Assembly: GCA_030435675.1 (NCBI GenBank)
Contig: CM059621.1
Span: 5,394,001 to 5,458,000 of the forward strand
Direction of reading: 5' to 3'
Source: Steinernema hermaphroditum
Taxonomy: Eukaryota > Nematoda > Chromadorea > Rhabditida > Steinernematidae
Length of the DNA: 64,000 bases
Numbering within the stretch: position 1 is the first letter of the stretch; each line of letters opens with the position of its first letter. Shown here piece by piece: positions 43,657-54,700 of the stretch. The notes below the pieces were generated by a model that was given only the letters and a program-made list of their open reading frames with translations, did not search any database and was not told where the DNA came from. The position numbers were made by a program, and so were the translations under genes.

Positions 43657-44169
43657 GAATGTCTCACTCGTGTCGCGGTGGCGAGCGGTCGGCCCCTCCG
43701 GTCGCTCTCCGGTTGGTTTGATGGTAAACCCTGTGGCAGTTGTGGGTTTTCCGGCTTCCAGAGGGAATTGGGACACCCGGAAGCCGTAGTCCCACCACCG
43801 CTGATAAACAAGATGTCTGACGCCAGGAATCCGGCTGCGTGAGATGTCAACCTGAAGGTCGCCGACGCTCTGAGGACCACCGAAGACGCAACTCCCGGAC
43901 CACGGACTCATCTCTCCGAAGAAGATGCGAGCTCAAAAGCCTCCTCTGTGCCGCAAACGCCCGAGAAGAAGAAGTTCTACCGCCATTTCCGAAGTTTTGC
44001 CGTCTCCCACATGACCCGTGATGCGCGCCGTCTCCGACCGGTTCGCCATAAGCGCCACGCCAAGGATGAAGCCGGCTACAACGAGACATCCTCTGTTTGT
44101 CTATTATTCGTTGCCGTGCAAGGCGTAAGCCTTTGATTCACGAAATAAACTCGTAAGCTCGTAAAACTC
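43657..44169 (+). mobile_element. SINE, subfamily A, full length, with 12-bp target-site duplication
   Basis: The element is 513 bp and flanked by the perfect duplication GAAAAGAGAAAG (43645-43656 and 44170-44181). It starts with the tRNA-like head (TCTCACTCGTGTCGCGGTGG), with a B-box-like GGTTGGTTTGATGG 50 bp on, and ends with GCAAGGCGTAAGCCTTTGATTC and a short A-rich/TCGTAA-repeat tail. This is the best copy in the window and can serve as reference. Confidence 0.88.
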
Positions 44170-44215
44170 GAAAAGAGAAAGTGAAGTCAAGTCAAGATCG
44201 CGTTCAGGAGGATTT

Positions 44216-44510
44216 TCACACTTTCACGCCGTTTTATCCCCTATATATAAACGGAGAACCGACGGGTCCTTTGGTCTGTTTGTCTGTGTGTTTGTCCGGG
44301 TCCGTTGGTATGTTTGTCTAACCAGCAGAGTTTTCGGTTCGAGTTTCCTGAAATTTTGCTGTTTTTTTCGCCCACTTCAGCCATTCACATGAGCGCCAAT
44401 CTTGCCGCCCGCAGGACTATGGTGTCCTGCCGCCCGCAGGGCTACGGGCTATATGGCTTTTAGTATCTGGAGGGCGCGAATTCGCGCGCAGCCGGGTTTA
44501 TTCGTAATTA
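44216..44510 (+). mobile_element. Possible Helitron-like non-autonomous element
   Basis: The start ATCCCCTATATATAAACGG, followed by a GTTTGTCTGTGTGTTTGTCC tract, resembles Helitron 5' ends (5'-TC after an A). Near the other end a GCGCGAATTCGCGC palindrome could be the 3' hairpin. The final CTRR was not found, so the 3' boundary is a guess. An AACGGAGAA(C/G)CGACGG block recurs near 60306 and, partly, near 24207. Confidence 0.3.
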
Positions 44511-44644
44511 GCCGTAAAACGTTGTTTTCGATAGTAATATGACTAGCCTCCTACTTTTACCTCATAGAAAAACCAGCTGTTGTTTTTATCACGCCTCGGC
44601 TGTTTTCCGCCATTAAACTTACATACATATTATCTTAGGTTTCA

Positions 44645-45612
44645 ATGTCTGTGCGATACGACCTTCTTTACAATCGAATTCTTGATGTCAGCGGTGTTCT
44701 ACATGTGACTGTGAAAACGTTCACTATAATCATAATCATACGTTACACTCCAGTCGACATGCGTCACATGTCGGTGTTCCTCTTGAACGGAATGGTGTGG
44801 AACTACGCCGGTAACCTGCTTTTTACGTTCATTCACTTTTATCCAATGTATCCGTCTGAGTGCATCCGAGCCGATGGAATCGTGAGCTATTTCATGAAGG
44901 ACGAAATTGTCGGGCACATCCTATTCTGCGCGGTGTTTTGGTGTATCCTGAACTGTGCCATTGCCATCACCTTTGTTTTCCCCTACCGTTATCTCATATT
45001 CGCGCATGCACATCTCATGGCCAAAGTCAAAACAGTCTATGTTGTCACAGTCTGCGCGGCAATTCATGTTTCCACAACCGTTTTCTTTCTGTTCTTGTAT
45101 TCGAACTGGATGATACGATACGACGACTCCAAAAAGACGAACTTCCAGAACATCAGTTGTTGTTTTGTTTTAAGCCTGATGGATGGGTGCAATTGATTCC
45201 ACTCGCTTTTCTGGTGATTATCGCTGCGGCCGCTATCGTGGTGCTTGTCTTTGCGATTCTACTTTTTCGAAATATCCAGTCGAAAAAAGGAACTATGCAC
45301 TCGAAACTATTGGACAAACATCGACGCATTCTCTGGACTCTAATTATTATAACATCCATTCCGCTTCTATTTGGTGCTTTTCCATTGATTGCAGCTGTAA
45401 TAACAGCGATCCAGCCACATCTCCCGTATGCTAGGCCCATCTGTTTAGTTTCTATAGTTGTGCTGGTAAACCATGGTACCGTGTACGCGGCAGCCTTGCT
45501 TGTTGCTCTCGAACCTTATCACGAAGCCGCTTTAGCGGCTGTCCTTCGACTATGCTGTCGAAGAGTTAATAATGCGGTGCATATGTCAAAAAATGTTGTT
45601 CCTCATAAATAA
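44645..45612 (+). pseudogene. Seven-transmembrane chemoreceptor (Srh/Sri-like), copy 7, frameshifted
   Basis: The ATG at 44645 (M-S-V-R-Y-D) starts TM1-TM4 with L-Y-N-R-I-L-D, H-V-T-V-K-T-F, M-R-H-M-S-V-F-L-L-N-G and M-Y-P-S-E-C-I-R. At the AAAAA run at 45131-45135 the frame must move back by one to continue through L-L-F-C-F-K-P-D-G-W, TM5-TM7, N-H-G-T-V-Y-A and P-Y-H-E-A-A. In the original frame a stop follows soon at 45194. The run suggests an indel by slippage. The C-terminal K-P-Y-R is changed to E-P-Y-H here. It is inactive as read, unless the run is a base-count error. Confidence 0.8.
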
Positions 45613-46190
45613 ATGAATACATAAACTTTCTGATGTTGATGAACTACTCCGGCATGAAATAATATGCAGATGTAAACCAGGATATCATCGAAGCATCTGG
45701 TGGTGCAGACTTTGGAGTTTCATTTGGACTTCAGGTTCACATGGCGGACAATAAGGCTATACAGGGTGACATAAAAGTTTGGAAACGCATTGAACAGTCA
45801 ATATTTCATTGCAATTTCTTTCGAATGAAGAAACCGAACAACATTTTCAGAGAACAGCTAATGAAGGACAACATATCAAAGTCTCAGTTTGAAGCGCGAT
45901 GCCTATTTTTATAGGCAATAAATGGATATTTTTATTTAACAAAATAAAGTCGTACAACAAAAAGAATGTAATTGTAATTGTTATAAATAACTGCACGTTT
46001 CCTTTTCTTTTCTACAGATGACCGTCCACTCTTCTTGCCAATATGCAACAGAGAATACCAACCACAATATCAAAATTGCTTCTAATTCTCTCCTGACATC
46101 GGTATCGAGTTCATTCAGCGATATTCAGTTCGTTTTGGCGATAGAAGACATCGCTGAACAGTATTGGGTACTACGAATAAAGCTAGCAGC
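45613..46190. other. Spacer with a lone Tc1-like end
   Basis: Near 45762 the TACAGGGTGACATAAAAGTTT sequence resembles a Tc1-family terminal repeat but has no partner in range. A short frame at 46018-46224 overlaps the 3' end of the minus-strand microprotein gene and has no support of its own. Confidence 0.35.
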
Positions 46191-46196
46191 AGAGAT

Positions 46197-46337
46197 TTAT
46201 AGCTTCTGGTCCTTTATTCGATAGCGAAGGCGATGAAGGCCGGCTCTTCTTGCGGTAGATTTCAAAGAGGGACATGGGTCGGAGGAAGGCTTGCAGACGG
46301 ATTCAAGCAGGTCAGCCGAGAGCGGGATGCGGTACAT
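46197..46337 (-). CDS. Microprotein of the 'MY-PLSAD' family, 46 residues
   Basis: This intronless 46-residue frame starts M-Y-R-I-P-L-S-A-D-L-L-E-S-V-C-K-P-S-S-D. It aligns with the microprotein at 62154 over its whole length (M-Y-x-(I/V)-P-L-S-A-D-(L/V)-L-E-(S/A)-V-C-(K/R)-P-S-S-(D/E)-x-C). The second half is basic, with A-R-R-A-G-L-H-R-L-R. It has two conserved cysteines and no signal peptide or membrane segment. A TATA box lies about 45 bp upstream. Function is unknown. Conservation of protein sequence and promoter layout between two copies 16 kb apart argues that it is real, although each frame alone would be too short to trust. Confidence 0.65.
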   Translation of the reverse strand: MYRIPLSADLLESVCKPSSDPCPSLKSTARRAGLHRLRYRIKDQKL

Positions 46338-46376
46338 GTCGAGAAGATGCGCACTGACAGCATATGTGGCGACACT

Positions 46377-46384
46377 CCTTATAG
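46377..46384 (-). promoter_or_regulatory. TATA box of the 46197 microprotein gene
   Basis: The reverse strand reads CTATAAGG at this site, 40-47 bp before the ATG. This is the spacing expected for a TATA box plus a very short leader, and the same arrangement is seen at the paralogue at 62154. Confidence 0.5.
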
Positions 46385-46598
46385 ATTGAGCAATTGTGAT
46401 CTTTTGTCAGCTCCGCCCAACCATACGCGTGTTCTCGGCATTTGTACTTCCTGTGATTCAGCCACCTTCTTGATACGATTTTCTGAACAAGCAGGTTTTT
46501 CGCTTTGAAGAGAAAAATGCAGACTGTCGTGATGCAATGACGTTCGTGTTAGTATGCTAGAACATGCACAATATATCGAGCGCAAAACTGTGTTTCAG

Positions 46599-46684
46599 TA
46601 CCGACGCTATGAGGAAGTGGAAGATGTGTATCACTGGGGCTCGTTTGTTTACTTTCTTCAGTGGCCGGTTTTTGAGAGCAGAGG
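46599..46684 (+). CDS. Orphan internal exon, unrecognised
   Basis: The segment is bounded by TGTTTCAG at 46598 and GGTGAGC at 46684/46685. It has one open frame of 28 codons rich in Tyr, Trp and Phe (V-Y-H-W-G-S-F-V-Y-F-L-Q-W-P). Composition and clean splice sites suggest a true exon. Neighbouring exons were not identified; the BEL/Pao element begins 500 bp downstream and may have disrupted the gene. Confidence 0.4.
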
Positions 46685-47037
46685 GTGAGCATTGATTGCC
46701 GTCCGGCCGTTATTTACAGTCGCAGTTGCTAAAAATGTGACGTCGATGTACGTATCGTATAGTAGACATACAATGATGATAACGAATGAACGCAACTATT
46801 TGCTAAATGCCTATGACTCACTGCTGCAAAAAATTAAACATCTCCTAGAAGTGTAATATGCACAAATGGTTGCATCTGTGTCTACTTGACCACAATAAAT
46901 CAAAAAGTACAGAGGGATTCACATAATTATTATGTGGAGTAAATTTGTTCTTTTGCATCTTGTCAGCATTTCGTCATTCAGCGTATGTGCACAAGCCATG
47001 CTCAAGATATCTCATGATACACAACGAAAAACCGTAA

Positions 47038-47213
47038 ATCACCATAGTCTCTTCCTTCATCGGTGCAAGACACGATATCGGAGTTGAAGGCGGCTATCCC
47101 ATTAGTGTGCGTGGGCTTTAAAGCAACAATGAAGCTCTATCCTGAAGTAGTGCGATGGTGGAGCTCAGCAGACAAAGTTGAATCTCATCTTCGAATCGGC
47201 TTCGGGAACCACA
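47038..47213. repeat. Dispersed repeat, copy 2 (partner at 17085-17240), next to the BEL/Pao LTR
   Basis: It shares ordered blocks with 17085-17240, including GTGTGCGTGGG(C)TTT and CCTGAAGTAG. The match ends where the retrotransposon LTR starts at 47214, so the BEL/Pao element probably inserted in or at the edge of this repeat. Confidence 0.5.
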
Positions 47214-47396
47214 GTAACGACAAATAAAAACCAAAGTAGTAGACGAGTTGGATCGAGAGACGGACGGGGTAAGAACCGACCGCTCCCTTGCTCTTCTTAG
47301 TCGCAAGTGATTTATTCGGCGCCGTCGGCGGGGGCCGCGCGATGCCGTAAAACAAAACAAAACAATTTTACAAAAGGTGTCGCGAGCGCCGCGACA
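47214..47396 (-). repeat. 3' LTR of the BEL/Pao element
   Basis: In element orientation it begins TGTCGCGGCGCTCGCGACACC and ends GTCGTTAC, 183 bp. It is identical to the 5' LTR. A purine-containing CTCTCGGGAG precedes it as a candidate polypurine tract. Confidence 0.93.
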
Positions 47397-47436
47397 CTCC
47401 CGAGAGCAGAAAATAAACTTATACAAACAATAGGCC

Positions 47437-48788
47437 CTACAAAACCTTTTTGGGTACTACTACATGATATAAGGACCGAATACGGGTAACGATGGTTCGC
47501 ACGTACAGTGCCATCCAAATTACTACTACTAGCACTATTCCGTTCATGACGTTGCTGAGGCTGCTCCATAGTTTCCCAAAAATGTTGAAGGATGAAAGAA
47601 ACGAGAGCGAGCCAAACAGTTGATCCCAAGGGATAGATCCGTTGACGTTCCGGACCGTGTCGAGCGTGTCGATGAGCGTGAGGGAGCTGGCATCTGTGTC
47701 CGCGATGTAGTTGAGACGTCCTTCAAGGGCGAACGTCGTTTGGCGTCGAGGGCACGACACAGTGCAGGTTTCTTGGACTAGCCTGGAGCCAAAGGACAAC
47801 CACGTTTCGCCGATAGAGCCCTGTTCTGTGCAAAGAGCAAGAAACTGATTGGTTCCGCATCTGACGTCGGCTTGTGCCGTGGCGAAGTCGGACTGACATC
47901 GGTAGGTCATCTGAGCTCCCGTTTTGCAGTTATAGCAGCCCTTGAAGTCGAACACTTCGATTTCACACGCGGTGTTTGAAGTCATTGCGGAAGCGCTGAA
48001 CTCGTCGAGTGTGATCTGCAGTTGCGCCGCAGCTTCTTCTTTGAAGTGAGCCAACAGACTCGCGCCTCGTGGCTGTATGTACACCCCTTTTATGAGTTGG
48101 GGAAGTACATCGTTCGTCAACAGATGTTTTTGTCCAGCGGAGCAAGTGCAGCGGACGCTTTCGTCTCTCGCGTTGCAGGTGCAGGCTGATTCTGACAGTG
48201 TGCAGTTGAAGTCGCGCGCGGCTCCCGAAGTCTCACACACGAATATTTTGTCCGTTGGCCGATGAAAGGCCACTCTGGCTCCGTCCGTCACGAAGTGGGT
48301 GTTGAGCACTGGCGAGTAGGACAGGTCCATTGTAACGAGGCTGACCTTAAGCTGGTTCCAGCCGTATCTTTGGCCTGCCACAAGGTTTTCGATGGTTTCG
48401 GCCGTCTGGTTGCCGATGGTCAACTCCATCTTAACTCGTGCTTCTCGTTTCCAGACCGGGCAGGAGAACACTTCAAACAGTGTTGAGGATGTTGGAGCGG
48501 CGTAAATTCGGTAAAACAGACAGCCTGAATTGCACCAGAAGCAACCACAACTGAAGCATCCGCAAGACGGTTGGCAGTAGGTGTAGCCTGGTCTCTCATA
48601 GGCTTCGCCTTTCAGCTCGTCGATCTCGTCTGTTTTCAATACCTTTTCGCACCTCCCTTCTGTGCACGAACCAGCATTTAGGCATCTTTTCGAGCTGACG
48701 GTGTGCACTTCCATCTCTCGGGTGTAAAACTCCGATTGCTTCTCGCACCGTAAGCCGATGAATTGTGTCTCAATTTTGAGATTTTTTT
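47437..48788 (-). CDS. Envelope C-terminal part (phlebovirus G2-like), BEL/Pao element
   Basis: This is roughly the last 450 codons of a frame whose real coding part begins near the T7/A7 run at 48782-48788. Upstream of that run the same frame is a shadow of the pol-env frame. It is rich in paired cysteines (a C-x-P-S-C-G-C-F-S-C-G-C-F-W-C cluster, then C-L-F-Y-R-I-Y-A-A-P), matching the phlebovirus G2 fusion-glycoprotein family. It also has a F-K-G-C-Y-N-C-K-T-G-A-Q-M-T motif, a C-P-R-R-Q-T-T segment, and a C-terminal membrane anchor around I-V-L-V-V-V-I-W-M-A-L. Class II fusion proteins drive membrane merging in phleboviruses; in the retrotransposon the role is unproven. It is separated from its N-terminal part by a one-base frame change. 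Confidence 0.8.
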
Positions 48789-51700
48789 GAGGTGGTCTCG
48801 CAATATCAAGCATGCCGTGGACTTTTGACCCGTGAGCGACAGACGCACACTTTCCTTGAAGCGGCAGGTCACTTCGCCACCTCTGTCCTGAAGGCATTCG
48901 CTTGTTTTTCCGCTTAGAGATACAATATCCGTGCAGCTGTCGGCTCCCGTCGTCAGGAGCGTGACGATCATGACGATCATGATCTTTGTTGCGATCGAGT
49001 TGGCTGGTCGGTAGAGGAATCGGGATTTGCTGCTCGCCAGTTGGATGGATACCGTTTCCGTTTTGTCGCGCCTGCAGTACTTGCGGCACCAGTTCTTCAT
49101 TCCGCGTGCCCATCGGAATGCGAAGTAGCAGCACATGCACGAGATCGTCAGAAGCTTGATGAGGATTGAGAGGAGGTAGTAGGTGACGCCGATCGCGACG
49201 ATTCCAAGGAACATTGCTACCCAAGAGATGCACTGCGGGTTGTACAGCCGTTCGAGGCAGACGACGCACGTGATCGACTCGCAAAATGGCGAGCTTGGAC
49301 AGGACTTCTTTATTCGTTGCAGGAGTCGTCCCTTTTTCCACATCTTGACGTTGACTTCATGTTCGAACATCATTACTTCCTGTGGCAGAGCTAGCCGTTG
49401 GCTTTTCTCTGGCTCTTGCATGTAGGAGCACGACTTGCCACTGCAGACTTCCACCATGTCTAGCTTCTCGGCTGTTTTGATCTCGACTCCGCCTTGGGTG
49501 CACGCAACGGAGGGGTCAGGTGTCGGGCTGGGAGAGCGAGTGTCTTCCTGGTTGCGGAATACCATTACTTCGCGATGTCGCCATGATCTAATCGGCACTC
49601 TCCCTGACTTCGTGAGCAGTTCCACCACCTCGTTTTGCGGGTAATAGCAAAACTTCGTGCCCGATTCATGACACTCGTTTTCTTCACAGAACCGTGATGA
49701 GCCCGTCTGACGGCCTTCACCAATACACTTGAATTCTGTGGACGACACCTGAGAGTGTTTCAAGTGCAGGTTGTCAACGAAGTGCCTTGTCCCATCATAC
49801 AACTCGATCTCATGGAGGACGGCCAGCTGTGCTCGCGACGAGCAATTCTCTGCTATTTTCCCGATTGAACAGTATTCGGGGCGGGCTTCCAGTAACATCT
49901 GAGCTACGCTCCCTTCGAACTTTGATCGCTGGGTGCGCTTCCCATCATAAAAACTACATCCGGAGCTGTCTTTCGGACACTGGCATGGTGCGCCGCATGT
50001 TTCGTTAGACGGGAGGGGCTGCAGATGTTTCCCTTCTGGGCAGCTGATTGTCTTTCCACATCGTGATCCGTTCTCTTCTCGGAACACTGCAAACCCTTCT
50101 TGCTGACACTTCTGATGGTGTTCGATGAATACGGTGGCGTTGTGTCCGCATCGCGTGCCTCCGGGGGGCGACGCTGATGCGCTGCAGATCAGGGCGAACA
50201 GCATTAGCATCGTTATGAAGCAAGGTATTTTCCGCCTCCTGTCGCAACTGTGCACGTTAACTCTCGTCGCGCGTTCTGGTCTTTTTCGCCGCGAGTTATC
50301 GATTGATTGTGCCGTGTTCGGCGTTCCTGCATCCTGGCTGTCGCTTGAGGATGGCTCTCGTGCTCGTCGTGGTGTCAATTCCAACGGACAGAGCTTACTG
50401 ACCGGGCGCGTGATCTCTCTCTTCGACGGCAGCAACACCTTCGCGGCGCGGATTTCGTGGTCATGGCTCTTCAGGACGCTCACCACCTTCGCGAGTTTCC
50501 ATTGTGCTCGCGGTGTGTTTTCCTCCTCGACGATTACGATGTCGCCTTCCTGTGGAGCGATTCGTGGACCCTCGTCCTGATGCAGCCTTTGGTATCGCTC
50601 TCTGAGACTTTTCAGATATTCGTGCGAGAACATGTTCCAGAAACGGTCGAGAGCTTGTGACACGGCTGCGGCTTGAGCCAACACTCGTTCACTGGAGTCG
50701 GCGTCCGGAGGCAGGTAGGTCTCGTCGCCTTCCTCCATGTCACTTGCCGGCCATCCGAGTTGGGCGCCGGGCGTGATCAGATCGATCGGTCGAACGGGCT
50801 GACCAGATTCCAGGTCGTTGTAGAGATACCCCAACGGCCTTGAGTTGACGATAGCCTCGATTTGGGCTAGTACTGTCATGAACTGGTCTGCTGTGAGGAG
50901 CTTGCGCCCAATTGCCTTTCTCAATGGGTCTTTTACGGTTCCGACCATTCTCTCAAAGAATCCTCCTTGCCACGGAGCGAGAGCGACGTTGTACTTCCAC
51001 CGAATCCTTTCAGTCGCGCAGTAGGTCAAAACGTCTTCACTTCTTGTGACTGATTGAAAAATCTTGTCCATTGCCTTTTGAGCGAGTTTGAATTGAGACG
51101 CATTGTCTGATACGATGAATTTGGGACACCCTCTCCGAGAGACAAGTCGACGGAGGGCGTTGAGGAAGGCCTCAGTTGTCATGTCCGGTACCATTTCGAG
51201 ATGTACGCCCCGTGAGACCATACAGGTACTTAGGAAGGTCCAGATCTTCTGGCGTCCTCCTTTTACGCGTATCGTGAAGTGTCCGATGTAGTCAACGCCA
51301 ATGTTCTTGAAAGCGGTCGAGCGTTGCACTCTTTCCGGCGGAAGTTGCGGGCATGGCGGGTTCTTAAAGAACTCAGCTTTGAAGCGCAAACACCGTTTGC
51401 AGCACGAGAGTACTCTGTCCACCAATTCTCGGATGTTAAGGATCCAAAACCGCTCACGGACCCGTGCGACGGTGTGCGCTCTGCCTGCATGAAAGACCTT
51501 TTCGTGGCACTTCTCGACTACGAGACGTGCTAAGGGGTCTGACTTGTTGAGGTAGTATGGGTGGATAGCGCTTGGAGTGAGATCGCTGTTCTCCAGTCTC
51601 CCATAACATCTCAGTATCCCGGCTGCGTCTAGGCGTATTTGTAAGTCTTGCCGCTGTTTTTCCGTCGGTGGGAACTGTCCCTGAGAGTGTCTCAGTAGTA

Positions 51701-54700
51701 TCTTTTCTGCGAGATCGACCTCCGGAGCCTCTATAGGACCTTTATCTTTGATCTCACTGAAGTGTTTTAGTGCTGGATTCTTCTTGCAGCGGGTTATGAT
51801 CTTTTTCTTCAGAAATCTGAGAACGAGGACGGTCGCTCGAAGATATATGTCCAATTTCGAGCTCCGTTCTGGATGGAAGATTTGGACTGGCGTCTGTTGA
51901 GGTGGTTCAGTGGTGATCTTCATTGTTTCAGTCCTTTCGACTTCTCCATCGTTCTCATCTCCGTCAATGTTGAAGTGTATCGTTTCAGGCCATTTGTCTT
52001 CGGTTGCCTTGAGGAACGCTGGTCCCTCCGCCCATAAACTGCTATCGTGCAACTCGGACGCCGTTGCTCCGCGACTTCCAATGTCTGCCGGATTAAGCGC
52101 CCAGGGGACGTGCCGAAACTCGGCGGTGAGTTGACGGATCTGCCTCAAACGGTTTTCAACGAAGCGCGGCTGCTGATCACTGGTTCGGATCCAATTTAGG
52201 ACGCATGTGGAGTCCAGCCACACTACCGTTTTGTCGAATTGTATGTCGACGTTACTTTTGACGAATTTAGCCGCCTTGGCCGCAATGAATGCGCCAAGTA
52301 GCTCCATCCGTGGGATCGTTGTTTGAGGCTGTGGACCGATGCGGGACTTCGCAAACACGAGTTTGCACGAGATTTCTTGTCCTGTACTGGCACGTACGTA
52401 GATTGCTGCGGCATAAGTGTGTTCGGAAGCGTCTGCGAACACATGCAACTGGAAGGAGGTGGATTCGTCTGGTTTGAATAGTCTCCTATCGAACACAAAC
52501 GTTGGGTTTTCAGACCAAGTCTCCACAATCCGCACGAATGACCGTTGTAGTTCAAGTGGTAGTACGTCCTTCCAGTCGATCTTGGCCTTCCAAAGGCTCT
52601 GAACTAAGAGTTTGGCCGATACGAACACTGGCGAGATCAGCCCTAGCGGATCAAATGTGGCTGCGATGATCGAAAGGACTCTTTGCTTAGTCAACTTTCC
52701 CATGTCTGACGGCACGGGGATGCGAATCACGTACTCGTCGTTTAGCGTGTTCCACTCGATGCCAAGGACCTTGGTGACTTCTGGGGCCGGTTTTTCGCCA
52801 AACTCTTCGAAACGTTTGTTGACCTCAGTGTTGTTAGCCACAAATCGCCTTAGATCCATTCCAGCGTCCTTCAGAATTCGCTTCGATTCGTCGCGTTTCA
52901 TTACCGCTTCTTCGACGCTGTTAGCGGAGAGAAGGACGTCATCGACGTACATGTTGCGGTGCATTTCTTTGGACACGGGTGAATCATGTGTTTCGAAGTG
53001 GATTGCGAGGACTTCGAGTAGGGTGGATGGGCTGCATACGACGCCGAACGCGATCACTTCGAAGTGATAGAACTCGACGTTCTCCCAGGACGGTGGCTTT
53101 TGGATGTCTTTCGGCCACATGAAGCAGACAAACTGTTTATCCTCTTCGCGCAAAAGAATCTGGTGGAACGCCTTCTTTACGTCTGCCCAGCATACAGTCG
53201 GCGGTATTCTGGAGCGTAGGATGATCCCCGCGAGAGCAGGTAAGCTCACTGGGCCTCTGTATAGCCGTTCATTTAGGGAGTGGGCGTTTTTCCGAGGTTT
53301 GGCTGAGGCGTCGAACACAATGCGAGGCTCCTCTTTCCCGGCTTTGTAGACCGCGTGGTGTGGAAGGCAATGACCGACCGCTGACGTGTGTTTGGCCACT
53401 GTTCCATCGGCGATGTGCTCGCGAAGCACCTTGTCGTACGCTCGCAGACCCTCGGGCCGCTTTGAAAGTGATCCGCACACCGACTGTAAACGACGCATGC
53501 AGAGCTCGAGATTGTCTGGTAACTGTGGGTTATCCGTATTCCAGAGAAGTGAAGCCTCATAGCGATCTCCGACTTTGCGGATTCCCTCTCTTAGGATCCT
53601 CCGTGCAACATCGTCGTCTTTCTCCACGGGATCGTCTCGGATGCCAAGTGTTTCCAGCGACCAAAATTTTTCCAGAGTGCTGTCGACGACCATCACTGCG
53701 AGCTCATCTGATCTGTCCTTTCCGCCTGTGATGATCTCACCGATCATAGAATCGATTTTTGTGAGGCCATTGGGTAGTTCCTGCGTGATATTCGAGCGGA
53801 ATATCTTCCAGAACATATTGTTCCCGATCAAGACTTGTGGCTTTACAGATCTGAGTACTGATTCACGTTCGCTTTCAGGCTTTAAGAGCGCGAGCATCTC
53901 TGATCTCGTTATACGATCGGTGACGTAAGCTGTGAACACGTGATCTGACCCGTCTTTGAAGCGAATGGCCAGTTGAACCTTACTGACTTGGAACCGCTGT
54001 GCCGTTGTCGAACGGAAGGCGTTCACCACGAGCGTTAAGTGGCGTTTGGGCCGTAGCTTCAGGGCCTCTGCTACCTCCGGTAGAATGAACGAACGGTTCG
54101 ACCCGGAGTCGAGGAAAGCGACGTACTGGCTAGCGATCTCTGGTGTGTCCGGGTTCACGAATGTCGCATGACCCAGCTGGAGAACCTCCTCGGTTGTTTC
54201 CCGCGCGACGAATGTGTGCACCTCCTCCACGGACGCCACCGCTGTTGTCGCTGTGTTTGGGCATAAGGCGACGTTGTGTCCGCTCTTTTTGCAGGAGAAG
54301 CATCTGCGCTTGCTTCGGCAGCCACTTTCCGTGTGGTTCGCTTTGAAGCATATGGCGCACCTGCCGAGTGCCTTCAGTCGCTCGGTGCGCTGGTGGTGTG
54401 TGGCATAATCAGTGCAGTTGGAGTGCCAGTGTTCTTTGCTCTCGCAGAATATGCACCACGGGTCACTCTTTTTGCGCTCTTTTTGCACTTTCTCCGTCTG
54501 CTCGGCGACGAAGGCGCTCGTCTCTTGCCCGCTGGTGTTGTTCTTCCCTTTCTTCGGCGCTCGTTCATTTTTCGGCCCGTCGCCTTTCGCGCGACCGTCT
54601 CCAACGTCTTTGCGTAAGCGTTTTTGCTGTTCGAGCTCTCTCGATGTTTTGGCGATCGCGTCGAGCCGCTCGCAAAGCGATGTGGTGTCCCACGGACCGA

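Noticed and set aside
45128..45137. Programmed -1 frameshift at the A5 run in receptor copy 7
   Set aside because: The heptamer does not fit the X-XXY-YYZ pattern in the zero frame, and receptors of this type are not known to use frameshifting; a plain indel is simpler.
48788..49341. N-terminal 180 codons of the 634-residue minus-strand frame
   Set aside because: They overlap the conserved pol-env frame, show no cysteine pattern and are low-complexity shadow sequence; the real Env part starts only near the homopolymer run.
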